A stretch of 64,000 nt of DNA from Paraphysoderma sedebokerense (taxonomy: Eukaryota > Blastocladiomycota > Physodermatomycetes > Physodermatales > Physodermataceae), in the NCBI GenBank assembly GCA_025602915.1, contig JAHLJZ010000016.1:186001-250000 (forward strand), written 5' to 3'. The notes beneath the pieces were generated by a model, which made no database searches, was not told the DNA's origin, and saw only the letters and a list, made by a program, of their open reading frames with translations. Position 1 is the stretch's first letter. Every line of letters starts with the position of its first letter. Positions 1-11,625 of the stretch are shown one piece after another. Made by a program: the position numbers and the translations under genes.

Positions 1-127
1 TTGAAGCAAAGCGGCAAAAGGGAAATAAAGTTGCTTGGCAACAAACACCTGACCGCGTAATTAAGGTTACTAGTCCTTGAATTGACGACTGACGAAGCAG
101 CATAATATACAGCAGTATCACCAAAAA

Positions 128-1992
128 ATGACTTCTTCTTCTTCTCCGGCAACATCATCTATACCTGATAATGTATCTGCGGCTGCCGCAAAGCCTCGCA
201 AGCGGTTTGTCGGAAGTTCACGCAAATCGGAAGCATCGAAGAGTTCGAATACCACCCATGATGAACCCGGAATTGAGGATTCAGGAAACTTAGTAACTAC
301 AGGTATCCTTAATGATTTTCATGAGGGAATACCTTCTTTCCTACTAAAGTACAGCTCAATTAACACACGACAATCTGTTCTCGCAGCGAGATCTTCGAAA
401 CGACCTGTGGTGTTGAATCAGATACCGGATGACATATTGAATAACGAAGCATTAAATAGAGCAATTAAACAGGTAATATTTGATATATTATGTCTGTCTC
501 GTTTGTTCAACGGACGAGGCGTTAACTTATTTGCAAAAAGCTACCCCCAAACTATAATTTTGAGATCCACAAAACTATTCATCAGATCCAAAAGTTTGGA
601 GCTAAAAGAGGTTTGTATTAACGTTATGTATTCGTTTGAATCAATATGTAACTAATAGATAATAATTGTAGTTGCGTTACAAATGCCGGAGGGATTGCTC
701 ATGTTTGCTTGTACCATCGCCGATATTCTTGAATCGTATGTTCCGTTCAAATTTTTCAACACTTTCGGTGTTTGATTTTACCATTTGTTTTGTCAATTTA
801 TCACGATCCACTTTGTCTCGTTCATTGTGGGCCCATAAGCGTTGTACTCACTGTCATCCAACTTGATTAGATTCGCCAATGTTGAAACTCTCATTATGGG
901 CGATGTTACCTATGGTGCATGCTGCATCGATGATTATACTGCAAGAGCGTTAGATTGCGATTTTATGGTTCATTACGGCCATAGTTGTTTAAGTAAGCGC
1001 TGCCTGCATTCGTTTATATCACTCATACATCTACAACACCTCATATCGCATGGCTAACCTTTATTTGCTCTACTTACTCAAAAGTCCCGGTTAATATTAC
1101 AACCCTAAAAACGCTCTATATCTTTGTCGATATCCAGATTGATGTCAATCATTTCATTGATACCATACGATACAACTTTTCCCCATCAACAAAATTAGCC
1201 GTTGTTTCGACTATCCAATTTGTTGCATCTGTGCAAATCGCAAAGAAGATTCTTGAGACAGATTATGGGTTCGTCATACCGCAAAGTAAGCCTTTATCGC
1301 CGGGTGAAATATTAGGATGTACAAGTCCCAAGTTATCGGGTGTCGATACCATTGTGTAAGTATTGATGAACATAATTCTGTCGCATTCATTGTCACTGTG
1401 GCTTCAGCATCGATCTGATAATGATGTCGTGTTTTATTTATATAGATATTTGGGAGATGGTCGATTTCATTTGGAGTCAATCATGATTCATAACCCAACC
1501 ATCCCCGCCTACCGATACGATCCGTATGCCAAACAGTTTACTCGAGAACGATACGACCATTCAGAAATGCATTCTATTCGTCGCCATGCTATTACTCAAT
1601 CTCTGCAAGCCAAGAGATGGGGAATCATATTAGGTACTCTGGGTCGACAAGGTAGCACAGTTGTGTTAAGCTGGCTAGAGAATCAACTCAAATCGCAGAA
1701 CAAGGATTACGTCGTCGTACTATTGAGTGAAATATTCCCTAAGAAGTTAGAGGAATTTAAAGATGTTGACTGTTGGGTTCAATTAGCATGTCCTAGATTA
1801 AGTATTGATTGGGGTTCTTTCTTTAAAAAACCATTGCTGAGTACGTATGAGGCTAGTGTTGTGTTGAGAGAAACTGACTGGAAGGAGGTCTACCCGATGG
1901 ACTTTTATGCTAGGGAAGATGCAGGAGGGCCGTGGAGTGTGAATTGGTGGAATCGGAGGGAGAAAAAAATGAAAGAGAAGGAGCGGAAGTAG
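128..1992 (+). CDS. DPH1: Dph1, diphthamide biosynthesis 4Fe-4S subunit
   Basis: Dph1, with Dph2, transfers the 3-amino-3-carboxypropyl group of S-adenosylmethionine to a histidine of elongation factor 2, the first step of diphthamide synthesis in the cytosol. Exons are joined across at least four short introns; the first runs from 473 to 540. Visible family blocks are [17 protein letters not shown], then [61 protein letters not shown], and a C-terminal exon (about 1446-1992) containing the block [18 protein letters not shown]. The three cluster-binding cysteines known for the family fit GACC, LGCTSP and [11 protein letters not shown]. The N-terminus is a basic, Ser-rich extension of about 70 residues, as in other eukaryotic Dph1 proteins. 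The start is the first ATG in frame. The gene looks intact. Confidence 0.95.
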
Positions 1993-2608
1993 ATATCATT
2001 TCCGGCTGCCTATAGACTCTGGCAACCAGCTCTTCACAGTAAATTATTCAAATGTCGACATGACGTCCATAAAAGAAAAGATAATTTATATCCTTTCATA
2101 ACATCAACCACAAACTTGATTGAAAATTATTCGCATTAGGGGATGAACTTCATGTTATATTACTGTGCAAAAACAAATGACATCTATTTTACATTTAAGA
2201 TACAATCACGCAAAGTCATTCATAAGCGGAGGGATCTAGCAACTGTTTTGCTTATTCTGGGGTGAGGAAGGAATAGACGAATGAGACTCGGGCAAAGATT
2301 GACGAGTATGGAGACGATTGAAAAGTGAGGACTTCTAACATTAGGCGTTCTCGGGTATCGATTATATGTGATGGTGGAATCAATCTTAAAAGCTTTTAGA
2401 CAACCATCTCGTTGACGCAGCGCACTTAGTAATGAGCGTTATAAGAGGTGAAGTTCTAGTGGAGCAATCGGACCAGTTAATTTCTTTGTCATCTCGCAAT
2501 ATCCAAGTGATTATGACGGTGCAGGTCACTGGAACAACTAAAAAAGTAATAATAATATTATAAATAGCATATAGCATACCGAATATTTGATTTGATATAG
2601 CACATTCG
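1993..2608. other. intergenic, convergent 3' ends
   Basis: This is the gap between the 3' ends of DPH1 and the small minus-strand gene. On the minus strand a 63-codon hydrophobic frame (2386-2577) starts inside an intron-like context: GGTATG at its start and TTTTTTAG about 40 nt later. It may be a spliced 3' untranslated region or an alternative last exon of the small gene. No other coding signal was seen. Confidence 0.35.
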
Positions 2609-2917
2609 TCATATCTTGTTCTCTACTACGGATGTCGCTGTTTCTTTGTTTACTCTCAACGGCACCTTCTCAACTTGAACAGTCCTCCTTATTGTGGTTT
2701 CATCGACAGTATTAAACTTCCCGGAATTATTCCGCTGATCCCCATTCATCTTTTCTACCCCATCATTATTCATCAACATCATGTTTTTATCGACCACGGG
2801 ACAAGGAAATAATACGGGACCGGCAACAGTTAGCACTGCACCGATAGCGGTGAAAAGAGTAAGAGAGAAAGAGAAGGATCGTTTTTGTCTGTAGGTGAGA
2901 CGGTATATTGATTCCAT
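2609..2917 (-). CDS. small single-pass membrane protein, unrecognised
   Basis: This is a 102-residue protein if translation starts at the ATG at 2917, whose product begins MESIYRLTYRQKRSF. A longer frame runs upstream to 3025 but looks like untranslated sequence. A short basic N-terminus precedes one hydrophobic segment (about residues 16-37, TLFTAIGAVLTVAGPVLFPC), followed by a polar tail rich in Asn, Val and Lys. A basic start followed by a single membrane span ending in PCP suggests a small mitochondrial or ER membrane protein. That localisation is inference; I do not recognise the family. There are no introns within the coding frame. Confidence 0.5.
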   Translation of the reverse strand: MESIYRLTYRQKRSFSFSLTLFTAIGAVLTVAGPVLFPCPVVDKNMMLMNNDGVEKMNGDQRNNSGKFNTVDETTIRRTVQVEKVPLRVNKETATSVVENKI

Positions 2918-3798
2918 TCCGTATGTGGGAGTTGTTGTGAGAAGACTGAAGTCCACGGATTGACAGAGCAATGGAGAGATACAATTCAGTCGACCTTGAA
3001 CCGACTGGCAAAAAAAACGAAACAAATATTAGGGGTGAACGGTATCCTGTGAACGGGTGAACTTGAATAACTAGCGGCTCGGTCCGGCTCAAATCTCGCG
3101 ATTAGTTTAAGCACCGTTTATTATATTGGAGAAATTTATTACCCCATAAATAAAACATTTGGATTTATCGTCGCTCACATGCAATCTGAACATCCTTGTC
3201 AATTCTGGAATTGTATATTGATAATTACTGGAAGTGTCCTTCCGTTGGCGAATACATTATGTAGTCAGAACTAGTTCAGTTCCTCCAAAGGACACAATTT
3301 CCGATATTGTTGAAAGCACACCCGTTGACAGGCAATGGTCGAATTGAAAATGCTGGTAGAACGATTTTAACATCCATGGTACGTAACTCGTACTCTATTA
3401 TGTAGACTGGCGCACGACGTTGATACTTGGATTGCTAATGAGGATGAACTGGAGAAAATAGAAATAAAATAAAGGGTGAACAGTGGGGAAAAATATGGGT
3501 CCGGTGTATTAATGGATTAGCGAAGTTGGGTTTTTGTTAGAGTCAACGGATCCCAACAATAAATAATAATGGAGGCACTCATGCACCTTGTGACTTCATT
3601 TGGAGGGGAATGCGTGGGAAATATTAACTCTTCCGTCCAATTCCTTGCGCGCAGTTCATTCTCATCCTCTGCTCATTTAATATATATCCACTGAAACAGC
3701 GCTCACAATCAATTGGACAACTGCACTTGTAGTGTGTGTCTGTCTGCGACTCCGCTTTAAAATCTCCGTCCGCGACTGTCCTTGTGTTACCGACCGTC
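2918..3798. promoter_or_regulatory. shared upstream region, no gene seen
   Basis: Divergent region between the small minus-strand gene and the F-box gene. It is AT-rich, with TAATATATATCC near 3677 as a possible TATA-like element about 120 bases before the F-box start. No coding frame or RNA gene was seen. Confidence 0.4.
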
Positions 3799-5860
3799 AT
3801 GAGTGGCCGGTCTTCGATTAATGTAAAGTATCAGTTTTTGCGTTCTCAAGTCGCTTCTCACTCTAGTGCCCTTGCCCCTCAATCGGCTGACTTCTATCGT
3901 GTTTGTTAAACCCAGCATCTCAACACTGAGATTCTTATCCTCATCTTTCTCAACCTAGACCACCAGTCCCTCGCTCAATGTCTGGCCGTGTCAACTCGGT
4001 TCAATGCAGTCATCACAACATTCGATTCTACGCTTTGGCGTCCTTTGATCAAATCTCTTAGTCGGCCTTCCATTAAATGTAATTGTTCTTCGCAATCAAA
4101 AGTGAAGGTGACGACGCCGCAGGTTCGGCTCGACCAAACCAACCTGATTTCTATGTTATCTATTCCGAAATCCTTCAATTCGACAAGATCGTGGAAAGAT
4201 GCGTGTAAGTTGTATAATGCATGGAACGATGGCCCAAATTTCAAATACACCTCGAGAAAGGAAAAGCTAAAAACTGGAGTTGAACTGTATCCTGGACAAT
4301 TCCCTGTTGCAGAGGTTAATTGGAACGAAAGAAGTCATGAAAGCGTGGGAAATCGAGTCTGCTGGGTCGTAGCCGATTATAGCTGCGATAAACCGAGTAA
4401 TTTTCTACCAGTCCGGTATTCGGTAAATTATGGTTCAAAATTCTGTTTAGGTCAGTTGGCTCATATTTGGGTGATATATTTTTTAAAGCATAAAGTCTGA
4501 CGAAAATGTTTCGATACAGTCAATTTTGATATTAATGAACAACAAAGCTGTGTGGTTTCTGCTAAAATTGGAGATTTTGAAGACAATGAAAAGCAGTTAC
4601 CTCTCCTGTATTCGAACATAAATGTTACTGGTAAGTGCAAACAACTGCTGAAGAATTTGAAATTAAGATTAAAGCCTTTCCTGTCTAGATTTCACTCCGT
4701 TTTTCGGGGAGGATAACAGCCAAGTCATGTTTGCACACAGTAGTGGGATTGAAATGTGGAGTCTCTCTACACTGCGGCAAATTTCATTCATTCCCTTATC
4801 CGTTTCCGAAATTGAGGCAGCGTATCACGGAAATTTCATGGTTTACACAAATCGAGATCTCTCCTACCCTCTCACCCTCTTGGATCTATCAACCAAAAAA
4901 ATTGTTTGGCAGAAAGATATCCGTCCTGACATTTCGGATATACTCAGGCTCACGAACGACGGGCTTGACTTAATTTCAATCTTTGAATTATCAATGAATA
5001 GTTTTTACTTTGCTATCGCTGCCGGGTTTACAATTGAGAATCCCGATATTTGGGTGTACACGCTATCCGATCCCACATTGATTACCCACATTCCTTGCGA
5101 CTACTCACTATTTAACCAAGACGAATCTGTATTAGACGTAATATCCATCGTTCAGTCATTGTATTTACCTTCCACTCCGTTACTCCAAGACAAATTGATA
5201 TTGAACCGAGGTTTACGATTAGACGTGTACGATATTAAGAGATCGACCCTCAAAAAAGCTAAAAAAGTGTTTTCGTTGAACACACCATTCCGCAAGATGA
5301 CAGAAAAGCGAAGGGTTAGATCAATGAGAGAGAATGAGGGTGCTTCGTGGCTTGATACCAGTGCTGAGATAGAAGGATTGAATGTCGGTAATGTCCACAC
5401 TGAAAATGGAATGGCGGCTAATGACTACAGCCTAGACTTGAATGCCGGTGAAAATGCCGTTGGCATTGAAAATGATTCACATCATCCGACACAGACGAAT
5501 TTAAACGAAGACTCAACTGCTTCGCAAATACCTAATTCACACCAATCGAACCAGACCCAGAATCAACCCATGAACAGCAATAACAGTATTTTATCGCCGC
5601 ATCCACATATTATTATGGACTATAAAATCACCCCCGACAATACGTCTATCCTTGCTAGCATAACGAATGGGTTCCTTGTCAACTATAATATCGTCGAACG
5701 AACCACGAAAGTATACAAAATTCCGGATGGTGTGGGAGAAAGACAGCATAAGGGTGTAGCAGTTTGGTGGAAAACGCCCAAATTAGATTTAATGGACGCA
5801 GACAGTGACATAGAAAACTCTGCGATAGAGGATATCGTGGAATGGGTTTGGATTGATTGA
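3799..5860 (+). CDS. F-box protein with C-terminal beta-propeller-like region
   Basis: F-box proteins recruit substrates to SCF ubiquitin ligases through Skp1. Exon 1 is short (MSGRSSIN, 3799-3822), followed by an intron ending CCCAG just before 3916. The next exon opens directly into the F-box: HLNTEILILIFLNLDHQSLA, then a CLAVSTRFN block, matching the LPxEILxxIFxxLD pattern. Further introns lie near 4451-4520 and 4632-4688. The rest (about 450 residues) contains short propeller-like strands with SGIEMWSLSTL and PLTLLDLSTKKIVWQ, and a Ser/Asn/Gln-rich low-complexity stretch near 5420-5600. The protein ends EDIVEWVWID. The substrate cannot be inferred. Initiation at 3799 is chosen because exon 1 joins in phase 0 to the F-box. 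Confidence 0.8.
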
Positions 5861-6435
5861 GCTGTTGCCCTGCCGGTGGCAGTCTGGTATTCTCACAAAG
5901 AAGAAAGAACTAATTGACATGGACGGAATCTGTGGTTATTATCATTCGCATTCGGCATCTTTTTGTAAAGTTAAATTTTCATTATCAGTTTACGTGCCAT
6001 TTTCATTTTCGTTTTCTGTACATAAAAGTGGATATTTGTCAGGGTGGCCTTGGACGATGTCAGAGACACGTAAACTATTTAGATGGCCCCAACTGAGACA
6101 TTACATATTGCTTGTGACATATAAATTGATAGTCTGTAAATAAGATAGATAAACTTTTTTTTTTGGCTCGAGTGAATTATCATATCTGTGAGCTCCTTAA
6201 TGCTTTTCTCCTAGTGTTTCACCCTCCCTCGAGTTTGGCGCAACGCGTAAGGAACGAACAATCGTATCCATGGCGACCGCTAAATTTTCTGGATAAACAA
6301 GGCCGGAACGTGTCACAGACCGGTCTTACCTCCCTCCCTGCCAATTACCCTCCTCAATTTTCTTCATTACCTTTCAAACTCACATCCTCTTTAGAACTCT
6401 TTATATTGAATCACGATTTCAAAAATATAGCAAAA
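5861..6435. promoter_or_regulatory. intergenic, 3' end of F-box gene and NSR1-like promoter
   Basis: No gene was seen. It holds the 3' untranslated region of the F-box gene and the upstream region of the nucleolin-like gene, with pyrimidine-rich tracts (around 6201-6250 and 6331-6380) typical of highly expressed fungal genes. A short upstream frame from about 6163 runs in frame into the NSR1-like start, but the ATG at 6436, in the context CAAAAATGGG, is the better start. Confidence 0.4.
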
Positions 6436-8407
6436 ATGGGAAAAGCAGCTAAAGCAATTACATCCAAGAAAGTTAAAGCTACCAAGCAAGAGAAGTCTAA
6501 GATTTCCAAGAAAGACAAAGGTTAGTATGCTCGATTTTTCGTTTCTGTTCGTCCATTTCGGACAGGCTTGCAGTTCTGCTAAGGCCTTGTAATTCTTTGC
6601 GACAAATGTGAGCAACGCTGACCTGTCGTTCGTTTTTGACTCTGGTCACTATGCTCTGAACTCCATAGAAGCCGAAATTAAGAAAGTTCAGGCTGTCGAA
6701 TCATCATCCGACTCTTCTTCTGACTCCTCATCTGATGATTCATCATCTGATTCTGAAAGCGAAAGTGAAGCTGAAGTAAAGGTTCAACCTCAAGTCAATG
6801 GTACCAAGAAAGATGCGAAGAAGGAAGAATCCAGCGATGACAGCTCAAGCGAGTCTGACAGTGAAAGTGATTCTGATAGTGAAAGCGAGAAAGAAGAAGA
6901 GAAAGTTGAAGCAAAGAGGTATTGTTGCAGCAATTGATCTCATTTCATGCTAGTTTCCGTACTTACAGTGCTTGTTGCTTTGGCCCATCATCAAATTTTA
7001 GTGATTCCAGTGATTCCAGTGATTCTTCTGACAGTGATTCTAGTGAAGATGAAGCTGAAAAGCTAGCTGCTAAAGTTGAAGCCAAAGAAGAATCCGAAAG
7101 CGACGAATCAAGTGATTCTAGTGATAGCGATTCAAGTGATGAAGAAACTGAAACCGCGAAAGTCGAAACGTAAGTAGCGCCTTCTTCCTTTTATCAATGC
7201 AATGTAAGCTAGTCTTCCCTCTTGCTGATTAGACTTTTTCTAAATTGAATAGCGCCAAGGCTGACGCCATGGAAATCGACGAGGAAAAAGATAACTCTAG
7301 CTCTTCTGACTCATCAAGTGATGATGCTGAAAGCGACAGTGACAGCTCTTCATCTTCATCATCTGATGACGAAGAAGAAGAGCCTGCTAAGCAAACTCCT
7401 ACTCCCGAATCTACCCCTGTCAGCGGCAAACGTAAACTCTCAAAATCTGAAGAACCCGCAGCCAAGAAATCCAAGAAAAACAATGGCGAAGCTGTTGCTG
7501 AATCTACAAACTACGCAGTTCCCAATGTCACTAAATCCACCAGCATTTTTGTTGGTGGCTTAGCCTGGAGTGCCACCGAAGATCAGGTGATGGAATACTT
7601 TGCTGACTGTGGTGAAATCACTAATGTCAGATTGGTCAATGATAAACGTACCGGTAAACCAAAAGGGTAAGTTTGAAACTTTAGTTTTTCCTCCTTATTA
7701 GACAAACTTTTAATATCTCCCTCTATCTCAATTTGTTTAGTATTGCCTACATCGATTTCGCTACTACCGAAGGTCCCAGCAAAGCTGTCAATACCCTACA
7801 CGAAACTACCTTTTCTGGTCGTACAATCCGTGTCGACTATGCCACCCCTATGCAATCCGATGGTAACTTCATCAAGAAGGAACCACCAAAGTCTGCTCCT
7901 TCTTCTACCGTTTTCGTGGGTAACTTACCTTATGATGGTGACGAAGAAGAGCTAAAAGATTCGTTGAGAGAAGTCTTCGGTGAATACGGAAATGTCGTTA
8001 GCGTTCGTATCCCGTGCGATCGTGAATCTGGCCAACGCAAAGGATTCGGCTATATTCAGTATGAAAGCACCGAAGAAGCTCAAGCTGCTGTAGATGCATT
8101 GAATGGCCATGATGTTTGCGGTCGTAAAGTCAGATTAGACTTTGCTGGTGAACGTGCGTCACGAACCGATGGCAACGGCGGTGGTTCCAGAGGTGGATTC
8201 GGTGGTAGAGGTGGATTTGGCGGTCGTGGCGGTAGAGACGGTGGATTTGGAGGACGAGGTGGCCGTGGTGGTTCACGAGGTGGTTTTGGAGGCCGAGGTG
8301 GATCGAGAGGTGGTAGAGGTGGTGCTCGCGGTGGTTCCAGAATCTCTGCGACTGGAAAAGGAAGTATTCAACAATTCCAGGGCACAAAAGTTACTTTTGA
8401 TGATTAA
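6436..8407 (+). CDS. NSR1: nucleolin/Nsr1/Gar2-like nucleolar protein, two RRMs
   Basis: Nucleolar RNA-binding protein for pre-rRNA processing and ribosome assembly. The N-terminus is Lys-rich (MGKAAKAITSKKVKATKQE), followed by several acidic Ser/Asp/Glu blocks split over three exons. RRM1 begins STSIFVGGLAWSATEDQVMEYF and contains GKPKG split by an intron (about 7667-7739). RRM2 begins SSTVFVGNLPYDGDEEELKD and has the RNP1 motif GFGYIQYE. The C-terminus is an RGG/GGF box (about 8165-8340), followed by GSIQQFQGTKVTFDD. This domain order, acidic tracts then two RRMs then RGG, is that of Nsr1, Gar2 and nucleolin. Introns lie near 6523-6669, 6920-7000, 7171-7251 and 7667-7739. Exon 1 ends KKDK and joins EAEIKKVQ. 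Confidence 0.93.
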
Positions 8408-11400
8408 GTATAGAGTCTATTTTGGGTTTCTCAGTTGTATTTGTAACTGTATTTTATATTTTTGGCGATGTTCTTTTCTGGTTCGAACGCTCATTTATTT
8501 ATGTAAATAGCGTACTATAGTATGTTCCCTTCTTTGTCGCTATAGAACTAAGTTTGTACTTGATATGTGTTTCATTTAATATTAATAGCAAAGTTTTCAC
8601 CATTTATTTTCACCTTGTCTGCTGGCGATGTTTCTCTTGCTCCGAGAAAATGTCGCGGGATCCTGCATTACGCAATTGCTAACACGGAAAGAAGTAGATA
8701 TTTTTATTTCCAGTATACAGGAGAGGCTGCCGATCAGCCTTCATCTCATACAAAGCTTCAAAAGAACCTTGGCACAGAAGTTTACCACATAAATCCCTAT
8801 AACTGACATTTCGCTCCTGAGTTTGGTGAGATGACTGAACTGACGTCATCCAAGACAAAACTGGATCATCTCTAAACATGCAGACACATTGCAAACCACA
8901 ACTGCTTCCGGTACGTATACAAATGATCCAACACGTTCTCCACCGGCAAGTATAACTACAGAAGACTACGCAACAAGAACGACGGCAGAATAAGGAAATG
9001 TTTAGAAAATCAACATTACCAGCTAAAGTCACACGGGTTTTGAACTTTCGAGAATGGACAACAGCAACAAATTCATGTTGCGTCTCACCAAAAGGTTTGT
9101 TTTAAGAGACATGCGTAACGGGTATCACAGTGTCAGCGCCGTGGGGTCTGTATACACTATACTGTGTACGTATGAAGCACAAATAAGTCAGCCGCGGACT
9201 AACTGTATGGATGGATAAAAACCACTTACCGCGGAAATGCCAGATAACCGAGTGGATGCAAAGAGGAATTTGAAGAGTTCGAAAGGAAAGAGGCCACTAT
9301 TAAGGCTTAAGAAGGTGTTGGAGGACTGGCGGTCGTATGTAGCACCGAAATGACCGATGATCTACGACAGATGCATCTTGATACTCAATCAACAACAGAT
9401 TGTAAAATCCAAATGAATGAGGTGTTGTAATACCGAGACTGATAGAAAAGCAGGTGGCTTGAGGGGAAGCGATGGTGAGTATTCGGGCAGAAGAGAGGAG
9501 AGATCAAAAACAAACGGGATTGGAAATAGGGAAGAGAGGGATATTTCTATGAAAGGCACCTTGAAGGAATTCAAAACTCAAAATAGTTAGGGAATAGGAA
9601 TTAGAAAACCAGTTAAAACCCTTGTTAAATAAGTATAACCAAGGAGGGAGACGAATGCAGCTGGCATTCTAGCAGGCTGGCAGCATGCATTTCGACTGTC
9701 ATTTGAATTCCTCACGAGTTTTGCCGACAGCTGCCGACTCAAATGAACGGAAGCTAAGATCCAAATGCTCAGAGAGCTCGTCTAATAAGATTTTGCGAAT
9801 TGTCACATCAAAATTCAGAATGCAGCAGCGCCTAGTCTTTGCCAATGAGTTGAAACCTGTTTGAGTTGACAAAGAAATACCCATCAGTAACTCCAAATCC
9901 TCTTCGTGCCAATGGTAGAATTACGAGCGGTAGTTTAATCGAGGGAAAAAAAATGATAGATGCGAGAAAGAGACTCTTGGACGACCCCGAAATGCCAGCT
10001 TCGTTCCCTAGTCTATGTACGGACACACAGCCTCCACTTGTCACTGGGAACATCACGAGAAGTCACATAGTCGATAGAAAAGGAAAGGTACCGTAATCTC
10101 AATTTATGACTGTTTGATGCCGCCTCGACATACACGCCACTCCCTTGTCCGCAACCGCTGCCGAATGTCGATGCAGACGCTTGTGCCAGCGTTTAATTAC
10201 GCTTAATTGCAAGTCGATTATAATCGCGATTAACCGAGTACACGGTGTCGAAGTGTCAGTCGTGCTTGTTAAGTCTAAATTTCGGCGTGAAACATCGAAA
10301 TTTCAATGAATTTTGAGTAACTTCTTAGTAGTGCTTTCACCGGTCTTTCTTCTACTTCTGTAGCACACAACTTCGGATTACCAAAGTTTAAACCGGGTAA
10401 GGGGGGCGACTTGACATTGAGTTTGTTTTTGGCTGTTACGTCATGATTTTGTACAGATCTCTTCTAGATCGATCTACTATAGATTTTTGATATATAGCGG
10501 AAGAACGGATGAAGCAACGGCATAAGAATGTTTCTTCTTCCTAGAAACAAACAACAAAGCGTCGTCCCGGAACCCAAGCGGAAGGAACGGCATCTGTGGT
10601 CTGCCGACTGCCGTGTCCTGTATTGGGCAACAAAAATTCATAGAAGTGGCGAGATATAAAAAACAAATCAGTGGGAACACCATTTTGGAACGTCATTTAC
10701 TTACCTCAAAAATCCGAACTACTTTTTTATTTTATTGTTTGTTGTGCAGTGTACACCGACGCGGGCTAATGGTGGAGTAGTTCTTTTTTGGTTTTTCTGC
10801 CAAGTTCACAACTACTTCAAAAATAAAATTAACCGAGAGGTCATTTTTCGAAAGAAACAAAAGCCACTTTCTTCATAGACATACATACAAAGAGCAAAAA
10901 CGGCATGCAAAATTAAGGATGGATAGTCGGCGATCCCAGCAACCGATAGCGGGAGACAAGCAATGTCCATGGTTCTAATGGCGAATTGCGTTTGATAATT
11001 CCAAGATAAATTCGGATCCGAGAAGATATAAAACGGAGTGTGGGTTTGGGTTTTCCTGGCATTCGGAGGCGAGACTATGCATCTCCCGTCAGCGTCCATC
11101 CGCAGGGAATGCGGAAAGGGGTATTAATACTTGGACAGGGGTGAGCGGAGTTCCCGCATCCTTATTTCCCCGCTCGCGGGACGAGTGTCGTACGAGCCTT
11201 TCTGTGCTTATTTCGGCCGCCGTCTGCGCTGTACTCCTCCTGATCGTGCTGCGATGGAGATATAGATAATAAATATGTAAAAGTACATGATACAGCCATT
11301 CTGAAAAATATTGGGCAGTCTCGCTGTTCCGCTCTGAAATTATTCAAGGGGCAGAGGGAGGAAGGACAGGGCATCACATCACTCGTCCCTGCACAGCACA

Positions 11401-11625
11401 GAGACCAAACGTCCGGAAATGTGTCCCAACCGCTCAGTCCTTTACCTTAACTCAGTTATTCCCTTTTAAATATTCCATCCCTTTTAAAACCCTGAGTTTC
11501 TCTTGTCCCTTTCCCCACTGTTACAGAGTCTTGTCCAGACGAGTATCACACTGCGCACAGCCCCGAGACCTCGTCTCCCCTGGCAGCTTTTTCACAGATT
11601 GTTTATCGTAATTTAAACTTAAAAT
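8408..11625. promoter_or_regulatory. 3.2-kb gene-poor region upstream of the WOPR gene
   Basis: No convincing complete gene was found here. Several short open frames occur on both strands. The best coding-like one is on the plus strand at 9866-10096, which reads PNPLRANGRITSGSLIEG and ends near a GTACCG splice-like site, but I found no joined exons. The rightmost 600 bases (about 11020-11625) are pyrimidine-rich and probably the promoter and leader of the WOPR regulator. Long upstream regions are common for such morphogenetic master regulators, so much of this stretch may be regulatory. That is inference. Confidence 0.4.
9866..10096 (+). other. possible exon or relic, unrecognised
   Basis: A 76-codon open frame with normal amino-acid composition (GRITSGSLIEGKKMIDARKR, then LLDDPEMPASFP) lies inside an otherwise gene-free region. 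The last codons overlap a GGAAAG/GTACCG donor-like site. The frame lacks a natural ATG context upstream, and no partner exon could be joined with confidence. It may be a real small exon, a remnant, or chance. Confidence 0.2.

Noticed and set aside
7229-7483. Minus-strand Ser-rich frame
   Set aside because: Antisense of the acidic Ser/Asp repeats of the nucleolin-like gene.
8679-9032. Minus-strand Cys-rich frame, 117 codons
   Set aside because: No signal peptide, no splice joins and no coding bias; cysteine richness follows from local base composition.
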